Part shown: positions 6,313-14,125 of the stretch, in pieces
How positions within the stretch are numbered: the first letter of the stretch is position 1
Layout: each line of letters starts with the position of its first letter
DNA from: Candidatus Heimdallarchaeota archaeon AB_125
Lineage (GTDB): Archaea > Asgardarchaeota > Heimdallarchaeia > Heimdallarchaeales > Heimdallarchaeaceae
Direction of reading: 5' to 3'
NCBI GenBank assembly: GCA_001940755.1
Contig: MEHH01000032.1
Location: 1-15,051 of the forward strand
Length of the DNA stretch: 15,051 nucleotides
Notes under the pieces: generated by a model
What the model was told of the DNA's origin: nothing
Database searches by the model: none
The model's input: the letters and a program-made list of their open reading frames with translations, nothing else
Translations under genes and position numbers: made by a program

Positions 6313-7881
6313 CTATTCTTCTGGATTTAAACGAGCATTTCCTCCTAATATCTCTCGATTGAGTATCATATCATTTACTTGCAAAGCTCCTAACATACTT
6401 CCAAAAATACCATGAGAAAAGAGTGGTTGAAATAATCCTTTGATTGGTGTACGCATTTTCAAACGTGTTCTACCAAAATTGTCTGAGAAAGGTGCCATAC
6501 CATATATTGATCCTGTTGGTGATCCCGAATATCGAGCATATGTTGCTGGTGTTGAAACATCTTTAACTAGAATATGCTTTTTCAGATCTGGGATTAGATA
6601 TTTTTCAACTAAATCAATAAAGAAATCAGATAATTCTTCCTTCTTCTTCTTATATTCCTCTGGTTTGCTTTCTCTTAATTCTACCCAATCACCTAGTCCT
6701 ACTGGAACAACACGAATAGTGATATTTGGTTTTCCACCTGTAGTTAAAGATGGACATATTACTCCCATGTGGAATTGTTTTTCTGTAAACGCCATGTTTC
6801 CCTTTTCATATTCATCAAACAATTTAGAAAATGATTCTCCACCTGTAGTAACAACATTATAACCACAATCCATACCTAATCCTTCAAGATCAAGCTTGTC
6901 ATCTAGGCCTAGAGCTATGTTTATTGAAGACGGGGACATTTTTACTTGTTCTACTTTTTCTGCAAATTTCTCATCTACTTCTCTTATTTTGTCTAATCCT
7001 ACCATCTCTTTCATAGCTACTTTTGGGTCGATAGTTGTTATTACATAATCAGAGTAAATTTTCTTTCCACCTTCAAGTTGAACACCTTTAACCTCGCCAT
7101 TTTCCACTAAAATTTTCTCTACTTTTGTATTTAGAAGCAGTTCTCCTCCTAGCTCCTTATACCGTTTTTCAAATTGTTTAGTTAATTCGATGAAGCCCTT
7201 TGTTGGTCTGTAGGCATTGTCAAGTACTGAATTCATTGCACCAAGTGTCATTAGTGCTGCTGCTCTATCACCTGGTAAGCCACTAAAAGCTGCAAACGCA
7301 TCAAAAATTTCTACTACTTCAGGGTTGGTAATACCGAATTGATCAAAGTAATCCTTGAAAGTTTTGGAACCATGTTTAACAATTTTTGGACAAGAAACGA
7401 TTGTCTTCAATAATTCCAGAAAAGAAGGTTCTGTTTTCAACTTAAAGAGTTCTAGATACATCGCTCTTGAGTGGTCAAGGAAAGCTTCTATCTCTTTTGC
7501 ATTTTCTGGATATTCCTTCATCAGCTTCTTTTTGAAGACTTCCACCCCTGAAGGCAATTCTACTTTTGTTACTTTTTCTGTTTCAGGATTGACAAGAAAA
7601 ATTCTTGTATAATATCCCTTGAATCTCTTAAGATCTACTTCTATTCCCAGAAGGTCATACATATCATTACAATTTGGAATTATTTGACTAGTATCAAAAA
7701 TATAGCCTTCACGTCTGTAGGAAGTTACAAATCCTCCTGTTTTTGATTCTTTTTCAATAATTAATACAGGTTCCTTTTTAGTGTCATGAAAGCGAGCCCA
7801 AGTGACTGCAGAAGTCAATCCTGTCATTCCTCCCCCAATGACAATTAATCCCTTCTTCTCAGTTTTATCTACCTTACTCAT
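6313..7881 (-). CDS. Phytoene desaturase-like FAD-dependent oxidoreductase
   Basis: The 522-residue product is a flavin amine-oxidase/CrtI-type enzyme, a family that includes phytoene desaturases, carotenoid isomerases and retinol saturases. The N-terminal dinucleotide fold is LIVIGGGMTGLTSA (about 12-25), with the acidic residue in VLIIEKESKTGGFVTSYRREGYIFD (about 40-64), the standard FAD-binding start. A second FAD contact, YSDYVITTIDPK, is near residue 285. The C-terminus has the family FAD-closing segment FSHGIFGSMLGALQVND (about 490-506). There is no signal peptide. No other isoprenoid gene is in view, so the true substrate (carotenoid, quinone or archaeal lipid isoprenoid chain) is unknown. 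I chose ATG 7881 over in-frame GTG 7890. It ends 8 bases from tRNA-Trp on the opposite strand. Confidence 0.87.
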   Translation of the reverse strand: MSKVDKTEKKGLIVIGGGMTGLTSAVTWARFHDTKKEPVLIIEKESKTGGFVTSYRREGYIFDTSQIIPNCNDMYDLLGIEVDLKRFKGYYTRIFLVNPETEKVTKVELPSGVEVFKKKLMKEYPENAKEIEAFLDHSRAMYLELFKLKTEPSFLELLKTIVSCPKIVKHGSKTFKDYFDQFGITNPEVVEIFDAFAAFSGLPGDRAAALMTLGAMNSVLDNAYRPTKGFIELTKQFEKRYKELGGELLLNTKVEKILVENGEVKGVQLEGGKKIYSDYVITTIDPKVAMKEMVGLDKIREVDEKFAEKVEQVKMSPSSINIALGLDDKLDLEGLGMDCGYNVVTTGGESFSKLFDEYEKGNMAFTEKQFHMGVICPSLTTGGKPNITIRVVPVGLGDWVELRESKPEEYKKKKEELSDFFIDLVEKYLIPDLKKHILVKDVSTPATYARYSGSPTGSIYGMAPFSDNFGRTRLKMRTPIKGLFQPLFSHGIFGSMLGALQVNDMILNREILGGNARLNPEE

Positions 7882-8056
7882 TTTTACCACTTATACACTT
7901 CTTACAAAATAGGTTGAATAAAAAGCATTCTTCAAATTTAGAGTGTGTAAGAAAACGTATTCCAAGTTTCCGAGAAGTAAATCCATCCCATTTCGTTCTT
8001 CCGCGAAAATTTACTATTTCCTTAAATATTCAATAAGACAAAAATTCCATGATAAT
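7882..8056. promoter_or_regulatory. Divergent promoter region between the FAD enzyme and the secreted protein
   Basis: For the plus strand, CTTAAATATT (8021-8030) is a good TATA candidate about 30 bases before ATG 8057. For the minus strand, CTTTTTATTC (about 7917-7926) lies about 40 bases before ATG 7881. A weak inverted repeat, TTTCG-8 nt-CGAAA (7991-8008), sits just upstream of the plus-strand TATA box. No other structure stands out. Confidence 0.5.
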
Positions 8057-8986
8057 ATGAATTCAAGAGCTAGACTTTTCATTTTGAACTCTATTTTAAT
8101 TGCGATACTTTTTTGCAGTGTTTCTACAACGACTGCTTATACTACAAGAGATTGGAAAGTTGGAGACGTATTTTATTATACTTATATTTACTCTGAAAAG
8201 GATATCACAGTGAACAAAATTGATGAAGTACAAGACGCAGTTACATCTTCTATAGAAACAGAGTACAAGTATGTTTTAACAGATATTGATGAAATATCTA
8301 AGGAAGTTTCATTAAATGTGAGTATCCCATGGGGTTTGTTCCCTTACGATATGGATTATGATACTAGTAACACCAGTTTGCTATTAATAGATCAACTTTT
8401 TCACTTCCAATATAACATGGATTATTCAACCAATGAGTCAAGGTTAACAGACTTCTATATGTTAGGAGATACATTTACGTTTGTAGTTGAACCTGATTGG
8501 GATCTCTTTAACATTGTTCTTGCAAATGTAAGTGATCGGGATAGACAAATTGATTGGCTCCCCACAATGAACATAACCTTTGGAGATTTTATTGATTCAG
8601 TTCCTTTTTATCAGATTACAGGCATAAAGGGATTTCCTGGAAATACAGAAGAGCAAGGACCTGTTTATGAATGGAAACTTGAATTTAATCTCGCTAATGT
8701 CATCTATCGTCACGAAGTGTTCATACATCAACCCTCTACTTTTACTCCCTACAGTCAGTATAATGCTACTGCGATATTACGATTTACAGAGGGCGGAACC
8801 TTAATAGAAAGTGCCTATCATGAAGTTAAGATTATTGAAGGAGAGACATATAGCACAGAAACTGTGATCTCATTTTACAATGTAGAGCTAAGAGCATCAG
8901 AAACTTCAATAAACTTCTATACAACATCAATTACTATAATGGTTATACCTTTACTTGCTTATGTTTTTAAAAGAAGAAAGAAGTAA
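8057..8986 (+). CDS. Secreted or surface protein with signal peptide and C-terminal membrane anchor, unknown family
   Basis: The 309-residue product has an N-terminal signal peptide (MNSRARLFILNSILIAILFCSVSTTTA, with cleavage likely near residue 27) and a C-terminal hydrophobic segment, INFYTTSITIMVIPLLAYVF, followed by KRRKK. This is the layout of a protein facing outside and held by a C-terminal anchor. Between them are about 250 residues rich in aromatic and beta-forming residues (DWKVGDVFYYTYIYSEKD near the start) with six N-glycosylation sequons (NVS, NTS, NES, NVS, NIT, NAT). I do not recognise a domain. ATG 8057 is preferred to an upstream ATG at 7943, because the TATA box at 8021-8030 lies between them and the 38 extra residues are basic and unlike a secretion signal. 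Function is unknown. Confidence 0.75.
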   Translation: MNSRARLFILNSILIAILFCSVSTTTAYTTRDWKVGDVFYYTYIYSEKDITVNKIDEVQDAVTSSIETEYKYVLTDIDEISKEVSLNVSIPWGLFPYDMDYDTSNTSLLLIDQLFHFQYNMDYSTNESRLTDFYMLGDTFTFVVEPDWDLFNIVLANVSDRDRQIDWLPTMNITFGDFIDSVPFYQITGIKGFPGNTEEQGPVYEWKLEFNLANVIYRHEVFIHQPSTFTPYSQYNATAILRFTEGGTLIESAYHEVKIIEGETYSTETVISFYNVELRASETSINFYTTSITIMVIPLLAYVFKRRKK

Positions 8987-8992
8987 GATTTA

Positions 8993-9011
8993 CTTCTACT
9001 TTTTCTTTATT
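8993..9011 (+). terminator. T-rich terminator between convergent genes
   Basis: TTCTACTTTTTCTTTATTT follows the secreted-protein stop and separates it from the convergent hydrolase gene. Oligo-T composition suits archaeal termination on the plus strand. Confidence 0.45.
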
Positions 9012-11054
9012 TCAAACAAGATTTCGCTTGAATGATTTTGACCAAATACGTTTGAACTTCTCTTTATCATTTACTGTTACAACTAGATCATAACTCACGT
9101 GAAAATTTTCCTTATCACTTTCAAGTAGAGCTTTTGTTATAGCTCGACTGTTTGATTTTCTAGTGATTATCTGAATATCATGTTCATTCTTCAAAAAAGC
9201 ATTTGCTGGATTCTTATCTGAAACGGAAAATGATGAGTTATCATTAAAAGTTAAGGATATTCCGCCTTCAGATAAGCTTCCTTCCTGACTTTGGTTAAAT
9301 TGAAAAGTAGTTGTTGCACTTAGGAAATCATAGGATAATTTCGATTTAGCAGGGGTGTAATTGATTTTATAAACATCCATTGGCATTTCTATTTCTCCAA
9401 ACAATCGGGCTTCTTCAGGATCACTTTCAGGTATAACTGGTAATTTTAAGCAAGATTTGTGTCCTTTTCCCCACCAAACAGTGTTTTCCGCGGGATAAGG
9501 TGAGGGCCATATATTCGGAAAGTCTGAACTTGCTATGGAGATTTTTATCATATGTCCTGGGTGAAAGATCCAAGAGGTTGCATCAAATTCTATATCTAAT
9601 TTTACCTTCTCGTCTGGGGTTAATGGTTCTGGTTCAGTATGAGAATTCCTATGAGATAAATTAAGTACACTCCAAGTTATTATATCTGAACTTCCATCAG
9701 GTGCAATATCAAATAATTTCACAACTAAATTAACAATCGGCGCTGTAGATGAGAAGGTTAGTTCTAATTGGGGTCGTCCCATTATGTCTAGTCTTTCATC
9801 TAAAGGTTGTGAGGTATAAGCTAAGGATTTCCTCTCATCAAATTCCTGTTCTTCTTTTCCTCCTTTTACAACATTGATGTGCCATGTTGGATTCCCCATA
9901 CCTACTGCCACATGATAAGAAAATTCATCACTACCTTCACCTTTGATTTCTGATTCCAATTTTTGTTCAGAACCTAAGAAAAGCTTCTTTTCACTAATAT
10001 TGTCTAAAGGCCATTTTTCTAACTCTACCCAATAGCCAGATCCTCCTTTGAAATCAGGTTTTGTAAAACTCGATTCTCTCATAAATGCAGTGTAACCAGG
10101 TTCTTCCATCATACCTGTATCTTTATCTTTTAACCAATGATCAAACCATCGAACAATTTGTGGCATATAGTTAATCGAAGGACCTGGATATCCCCAATCT
10201 GGAAAAACATGGCCCCATGGTCCCATTAGTAGCTTCTTGGGAACAGTTAGACATTCATACATTCGCAAAGCACTGTTCCGATAGAAATCTCTCCAAGCTC
10301 CAATAATAAGCGTTGGACATTCTATTAGATCGAAACCTGATCTCAATGATGCTGGTCTCCAGTATGAACCATCAGTTTGATTCTCTAACCAATTTAATTG
10401 ATAGGGAGAATTACCTTCTAGATGCTCATTCCATACTTTATCATAATCCTCACCAATACATTCTGCTGGGGGTAAAGCATTCATCGAAACCATCATAGTA
10501 GCCCATCCAGCTAAATCAAATAAAGAACACAAAGCTCCACCGTCATAATGTACATCATCTGTATAACGATCATCTGTAGCGTAAAGGGGAACTATTGCTT
10601 TTAGATGAGGTGGTTTATGCATTGCGACTTGAACAGCTGTAAATCCTGCATATGAGGTACCTATCATTCCTACCTTTCCATTACACCATGATTGTTCAGC
10701 TAACCATTCAACGGCGTCATAACCATCTTTTTGTTCCTGTAGAGGATATTCATCAGTGACAATACCTTCAGAACCATCTGTCCCTCGTACTCCTAAATGT
10801 AGAACAACATATCCATGTCTAGCTAGAAAGTGAAAGAAATTTCCACGTGACATGGTTCGCCAATCAGAAGAACGATATGGATCATAATTAATAACAGCAG
10901 GAAATGGTCCTTCTCCTTCAGGAAACCATGCCTTTGCGTAAAGACGAATTCCATCTCTCATGGGAATTCGCAGATTTTTCACTGTGAGAGTAAATGTTGG
11001 TTGAGAGTGAGGTTTTGGTAACACTCGTTTAGATTGGTTAGGTATATCCTTCAT
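9012..11054 (-). CDS. CocE/NonD-family (X-Pro dipeptidyl-peptidase-like) serine hydrolase
   Basis: The 680-residue product is an alpha/beta hydrolase of the CocE/S15 group, which includes cocaine esterase, acyl esterases, glutaryl-7-ACA acylases and X-Pro dipeptidyl peptidases. The N-terminal hydrolase domain has RIPMRDGIRLYAKAW (29-43), the nucleophile elbow GTSYAG (Ser134), Asp256 in GAWRDFY and His282 in GPWGHVFPD, so the triad is complete. After about residue 350 comes the jelly-roll XPD C-terminal domain (GRPQLELTFSS near 425; HPGHMIKISIASSDFPN near 500). A further tail follows, with a TYxFxSATTTFQF-like beta region. No signal peptide is seen, so the enzyme is probably cytoplasmic. The substrate cannot be predicted. 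ATG 11054 has a TATA-like CTTAATAAATTG about 35-45 bases upstream on this strand. Ends in TGA. Confidence 0.93.
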   Translation of the reverse strand: MKDIPNQSKRVLPKPHSQPTFTLTVKNLRIPMRDGIRLYAKAWFPEGEGPFPAVINYDPYRSSDWRTMSRGNFFHFLARHGYVVLHLGVRGTDGSEGIVTDEYPLQEQKDGYDAVEWLAEQSWCNGKVGMIGTSYAGFTAVQVAMHKPPHLKAIVPLYATDDRYTDDVHYDGGALCSLFDLAGWATMMVSMNALPPAECIGEDYDKVWNEHLEGNSPYQLNWLENQTDGSYWRPASLRSGFDLIECPTLIIGAWRDFYRNSALRMYECLTVPKKLLMGPWGHVFPDWGYPGPSINYMPQIVRWFDHWLKDKDTGMMEEPGYTAFMRESSFTKPDFKGGSGYWVELEKWPLDNISEKKLFLGSEQKLESEIKGEGSDEFSYHVAVGMGNPTWHINVVKGGKEEQEFDERKSLAYTSQPLDERLDIMGRPQLELTFSSTAPIVNLVVKLFDIAPDGSSDIITWSVLNLSHRNSHTEPEPLTPDEKVKLDIEFDATSWIFHPGHMIKISIASSDFPNIWPSPYPAENTVWWGKGHKSCLKLPVIPESDPEEARLFGEIEMPMDVYKINYTPAKSKLSYDFLSATTTFQFNQSQEGSLSEGGISLTFNDNSSFSVSDKNPANAFLKNEHDIQIITRKSNSRAITKALLESDKENFHVSYDLVVTVNDKEKFKRIWSKSFKRNLV

Positions 11055-11316
11055 TGTTACACACTTTAATTGGAGTTACTCTAACAATTTATTAAGCATT
11101 ACTGGATATCCTTTACCAAAAATGTTAATTTTGATAAGTTGTATAATTTCTATGAAGGATATCTCACTTAGTTCTTAAAGTGTGAAATAGTGAGCAGTGA
11201 ATTGAAATTGGTTAGATAAATAAATAATGTTCTAACTCTGGAGCAATGAGCTTTGCTGGCACATAAGATTAACAAGTGAGAGTATCATTTCTAAAAATAA
11301 TAGAATTGAAAGATAT
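11055..11316. other. 262-base intergenic region with short inverted repeats, no gene seen
   Basis: No convincing gene is present. The right part is the downstream region of the 85-residue protein gene and the left part is the hydrolase promoter (TATA-like at about 11084-11096, minus strand). Repeats seen: CACACTTTAA (11060-11069) inverted as TTAAAGTGTG (11175-11184); GATATCCTT (11105-11113) inverted as AAGGATATC (11155-11163). A weak hairpin AGCAA-TGAGC-TTGCT-like lies near 11241-11257. These may be regulatory or chance. Confidence 0.4.
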
Positions 11317-11574
11317 TCATTCAGCGAATATTTTTTCACAGCATTTAACAAAAGAGCGAGGCATTTTGAATTTTTCAGAATCAATCTCCCAGATGAACCT
11401 AATATATTCTTGTAGTTCTCTTGGTAGCGTTTTGAATAATGGAGCTAAAAGAGAGTAACCTATCTTTCTTTGACTTATATTATCTGAATCCAAAAAAAGT
11501 ATGGCATAATTATAACTAGGATATTTTTCCCTAATTGTTGTTTGATATAATTGTTTGGTACTTTCCTTTTCCAT
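11317..11574 (-). CDS. Hypothetical 85-residue protein
   Basis: The product is a small soluble protein (MEKESTKQLYQTTIREKYP at the start), with mixed charge, a hydrophobic core around YNYAILFLDSDNISQRKIGYSLLAPLF (about 21-47) and a helical, charged C-terminal half ending KMPRSFVKCCEKIFAE. It has no signal peptide, membrane segment, zinc motif or recognisable domain; the CC pair is too close to the end to suggest a metal site on its own. ATG 11574 has an excellent TATA box, CTATTTAAAG (11597-11606), about 28 bases upstream on this strand, which implies a leaderless transcript and is the main reason to believe the gene. It ends in TGA. Neighbouring genes give no functional hint. I do not recognise the family. 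Confidence 0.6.
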   Translation of the reverse strand: MEKESTKQLYQTTIREKYPSYNYAILFLDSDNISQRKIGYSLLAPLFKTLPRELQEYIRFIWEIDSEKFKMPRSFVKCCEKIFAE

Positions 11575-11595
11575 CTATCTATTAATCTTAAGAAT

Positions 11596-11607
11596 ACTAT
11601 TTAAAGC
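11596..11607 (-). promoter_or_regulatory. TATA box of the 85-residue protein gene
   Basis: On the minus strand CTTTAAATAG (about 11597-11606) preceded by G-rich GGGG lies about 28 bases before ATG 11574, the spacing of a leaderless archaeal promoter. Confidence 0.6.
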
Positions 11608-11639
11608 CCCAAAATTCCAAAAAAATGAGAAGATTCATA

Positions 11640-12470
11640 CTATTCTTTATGTTCTCTCTGCATAAACCACAAGTGATGCCAGAGTATGTAATCTCTCTCT
11701 TGGAAGAATTTTGCTAAATAGCTATCCTTATCAAAAGTTAGGCGAATGAAATCTTTTTTCTTAAAAGGTTTCAAGCTAGCAATGAATTCTTCAAAATATT
11801 TTGTGTCTAATACAAGAAATGGTCTACATCCAGGAAATTCCGGATTGAATCTACCATAGATTTGTAATTTATTATCAACAAATAAACCAAGAGGAATAGA
11901 TTCAACACCTGTAAAACCTACGCTTTGTTCATCAGTCAGATGAGATTTAAGTTCTTCTTTGTTAATATTAGGGAACGTGTTAACAACGGTTTCATAGTCC
12001 TGAGAAGTTAGAATTTTCAATTCCGCATTTTCAAATCTGTGACCTTTCTCTTCCATTTGCACATATTGATTTTCCTCTATCCAAAAATTCCAGGATTCAA
12101 ATTGCTTTTCAAAACCATATTTTTCATATAATTTTACTGCAATATCATTTTTAGTTTCTACATACAAACCCACTCTGTCCATTTCATTGGATTCGAAATA
12201 TGAAATAGCATGTTCCATTAATTTGCTACCATACCCTTTTCCTCTCTCAAGTTTAGTAACTGCAATTTGACCTAAATGACCATACTCTCTGTGAATCATT
12301 AATCGAAGATAACCTATGAGTTTATCTTCAATAAAAGCTCCAATAAATCCTTCTTTATCAATTGATTGAAGAAATCCTTCTTTTTGTAGTCCCTCTCGTG
12401 CAAAGGCTTCTTTACTTATTTCTAAGAAATCAGCCCAGTTTTCTGCAGAGAATTTTCTAAACTTCAACAT
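11640..12470 (-). CDS. GNAT N-acetyltransferase with a second, C-terminal GNAT-like domain
   Basis: The 276-residue product has a complete N-terminal GNAT domain (about 1-130): a strand with FIGAFIEDKLIGYLRL (42-57), GQIAVTKLERGKGYGSKLMEHAI (67-89) with the acetyl-CoA loop RGKGYG (76-81), and VETKNDIAVKLYEKYGFEKQF (104-124). Single-domain GNATs stop near here. The remaining 145 residues (LKILTSQDYETVVNTFPNINKEEL onward) do not repeat the RxxGxG loop; they may be a degenerate GNAT repeat for dimerisation or substrate binding, by analogy with other two-domain GNATs. The substrate is unknown. ATG 12470 has a TATA-like TTTTATTAAAA (about 12494-12504) upstream on this strand. It ends with TAG, 65 bases before the small orphan gene. 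Confidence 0.88.
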   Translation of the reverse strand: MLKFRKFSAENWADFLEISKEAFAREGLQKEGFLQSIDKEGFIGAFIEDKLIGYLRLMIHREYGHLGQIAVTKLERGKGYGSKLMEHAISYFESNEMDRVGLYVETKNDIAVKLYEKYGFEKQFESWNFWIEENQYVQMEEKGHRFENAELKILTSQDYETVVNTFPNINKEELKSHLTDEQSVGFTGVESIPLGLFVDNKLQIYGRFNPEFPGCRPFLVLDTKYFEEFIASLKPFKKKDFIRLTFDKDSYLAKFFQERDYILWHHLWFMQREHKE

Positions 12471-12493
12471 TACACTTTGTTATTTTCAGATTT

Positions 12494-12504
12494 TAATAAA
12501 ATAG
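12494..12504 (-). promoter_or_regulatory. TATA box of the two-domain GNAT gene
   Basis: TTTTATTAAAA on the minus strand lies about 30 bases before ATG 12470, consistent with a short leader or leaderless transcript. Confidence 0.5.
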
Positions 12505-12527
12505 TTTTGATGAGTAAGACGTAGCTT

Positions 12528-12842
12528 CTATATCTTGAAGTCTTCTCCAAATTCCATCTCATCTTCTGTTATCTCAACAACCATTCGTGAAAGCTGTTTG
12601 TACATTTCAAGATATTGATAGCCTCTTGATGTACTCTTATAGATTATAGTTGGTCTCTTTTTTGGATTTTCGTACATAACCATAAGACCTCTAGACAACA
12701 TAAATTGAATGATACCTTTAGCTCTGTCTATGGGTAAATTTGCTCTTCTAGCTATTTGCGAAATGCCAGCTTCCCCATAAAATTGTAGAGCTGAGATTAC
12801 ATCTGCATAGATATCATATCTCGTTCTATTACTTACTGGCAT
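12528..12842 (-). CDS. Winged helix-turn-helix DNA-binding protein
   Basis: The 104-residue product looks like the small archaeal winged-helix proteins of the ArnR1/PF14947 type. The N-terminus RTRYDIYADVISALQFYG (about 5-22) forms helix 1. AGISQIARRANLPIDRAKGIIQFMLSRGLMVMYE (about 24-57) is the helix-turn-helix, with recognition helix near 37-51, and the wing is NPKKRPTIIYKSTSRGYQYLEMY (about 58-80). A charged C-terminal helix (LSRMVVEITEDEMEFGEDF) may dimerise the protein. It probably acts as a transcription regulator; its targets are unknown. I chose ATG 12842 over in-frame TTG 12851 because family members usually start just before the RTRYDI-like segment. GAGAG lies directly upstream. It is encoded downstream of the bactofilin-like gene, which may or may not be a target. 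Confidence 0.85.
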   Translation of the reverse strand: MPVSNRTRYDIYADVISALQFYGEAGISQIARRANLPIDRAKGIIQFMLSRGLMVMYENPKKRPTIIYKSTSRGYQYLEMYKQLSRMVVEITEDEMEFGEDFKI

Positions 12843-12877
12843 TTCTCTCAACCAATCTAAATTGATATCATTAGAAT

Positions 12878-12904
12878 AAAAAGTTTGGGCCTTAAAAGAA
12901 GCCC
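12878..12904 (-). terminator. Hairpin terminator after the bactofilin-like gene, overlapping the next promoter
   Basis: On the minus strand GGGCTT-CTTTTA-AGGCCC (12887-12904) can form a 6-pair stem with one G-U pair, followed by AAACTTTTTATT. This resembles a hairpin plus T-tract terminator, located 25 bases after the stop at 12929. The same T-rich segment may serve as TATA-like DNA for the winged-helix gene, whose ATG is about 35 bases further on. Confidence 0.45.
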
Positions 12905-12928
12905 ATCCTTCTCTAAGGTTTGCTTAAA

Positions 12929-14125
12929 TTACTTATATTTCGCAGATGGATCAGCGTCAATATCACTTGCTTCTAGTTTTCCGATTTTAGTATCTTCACC
13001 TAGTTTGACTTTATTTGCAATAATGTGATCCACTCTTCCTCCATCATCTACTTCAACTGTATCAGCTTTTAGAATTCCTCTTACTCTGGAATTTTCACCA
13101 ACATATACACTTTTTGCAGTAGTTTCTTGAGCTACTAAACCACCTTCAACTTTAATCTCGTTAGCTTCAAGCATAGAAGCTGTTAATGATCCATTAACCT
13201 TTAAATCTCCTTCAAGTTTTAGATTTCCTTCAGCTGAAGTTGAACCGTTTACTGTAAGTTCTTTACCAACTGCATCACCATCAATCTTGAATGCTCCATT
13301 GACTTCTATTGTGTCAAATTTGAAATTATCTCCTACTTTAGTAGCACCATTAGATGTTAGTTTTTGAACTACTGAATCATCTCCAAATCCACAAGCACCA
13401 CTACAACTAACTTTAGGTGATACTACACTTCCTGTGCATTTGAACGAACCACTGATAGTCAGCTCCTTTTCTACTTTAGTTATTTCTATTCTTGCAGAAC
13501 CACTTATTTCAGCAGAATTAGCTATTATTTCATAGCAACGTAGAGAACCGCTTACATCTACTTCAGGAGTTTCTAATAATCCTTCAATTTTTGCTGAACC
13601 AGATTGTTGGAAAGAACCACTTACAGATACATTAGCTTGAGCTTTCAAAGAACCATTAACTTCAAGTTCCTCTGTAACTAAATCCATCCCATGTTTAGCA
13701 GATCCATTTATTTCATAATCTTTGATTTTTGCTAAACCATGTACTGTACAAGCCCCATTTATCTCTACCTCATTGCTTGTAAGATCTTTGTCTACTTCTA
13801 AAGCTCCTTCAATTACTGCCTCATCACATTCTAAAGAACCAATAACGATCAACTTTGATCCATTTCTTGAACCTCTACTATGCACTTTTACTTCTTCAGC
13901 TTTAACATTGCCATTAATTTCAAGATAACCACCGGAGTGTCTAATTTCAGCAGCACTAACTGCTCCATGAATTAAGATATCTCCTCTACTAATTAATTTC
14001 CCAATAATGGTTAATCTTTCAGCACTTTTGGGAACATTTATTGTTGCTCCATCTTGTACTTCTAAATCACCATCTACTTGGGTTAAATCTATTTTTTCGT
14101 CTTCTTTGACTACTGTTTTTCCCAT
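12929..14125 (-). CDS. Bactofilin-like (polymer-forming cytoskeletal) beta-helix protein
   Basis: The 398-residue product consists almost wholly of degenerate short beta repeats with an N/S-G turn. Examples are LEINGNVKAEEVKV (about 68-81), EINGSAKH, EVNGSLKA, SVSGSFQQSGSAKIEG, DVSGSLRC, EISGSARI, TISGSFKC, EVNGAFKIDG, TVNGSTSAEG and KVNGSLTA. At least 15 such turns are spaced 11-17 residues apart, the pattern of a right-handed beta-helix as in bactofilins (PF04519). Usual bactofilins have about 100-200 residues, so this is a long version. There is no signal peptide or membrane segment, so it should be cytoplasmic, possibly a filament or scaffold. RBS AGGTGA lies 7 bases before ATG 14125, and TATA TTTTAAATATAG is at about 14170-14181. 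The family call is by repeat pattern, not by a shared motif. Confidence 0.75.
   Translation of the reverse strand: MGKTVVKEDEKIDLTQVDGDLEVQDGATINVPKSAERLTIIGKLISRGDILIHGAVSAAEIRHSGGYLEINGNVKAEEVKVHSRGSRNGSKLIVIGSLECDEAVIEGALEVDKDLTSNEVEINGACTVHGLAKIKDYEINGSAKHGMDLVTEELEVNGSLKAQANVSVSGSFQQSGSAKIEGLLETPEVDVSGSLRCYEIIANSAEISGSARIEITKVEKELTISGSFKCTGSVVSPKVSCSGACGFGDDSVVQKLTSNGATKVGDNFKFDTIEVNGAFKIDGDAVGKELTVNGSTSAEGNLKLEGDLKVNGSLTASMLEANEIKVEGGLVAQETTAKSVYVGENSRVRGILKADTVEVDDGGRVDHIIANKVKLGEDTKIGKLEASDIDADPSAKYK

Noticed and set aside
7943..8056. N-terminal extension of the secreted protein from an ATG at 7943
   Set aside because: The extra 38 residues are basic and unlike a signal peptide, and the TATA box at 8021-8030 lies inside this stretch. 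ATG 8057 gives a proper signal peptide.
11276..11458. A 60-codon plus-strand frame opposite the 85-residue protein gene
   Set aside because: It overlaps a better-supported minus-strand gene with a good promoter, and its composition looks like an antisense shadow.
12505..12540. TTGATGAG as a box C of a C/D guide RNA
   Set aside because: No CTGA box D or internal C'/D' boxes follow within the expected 60 bases.
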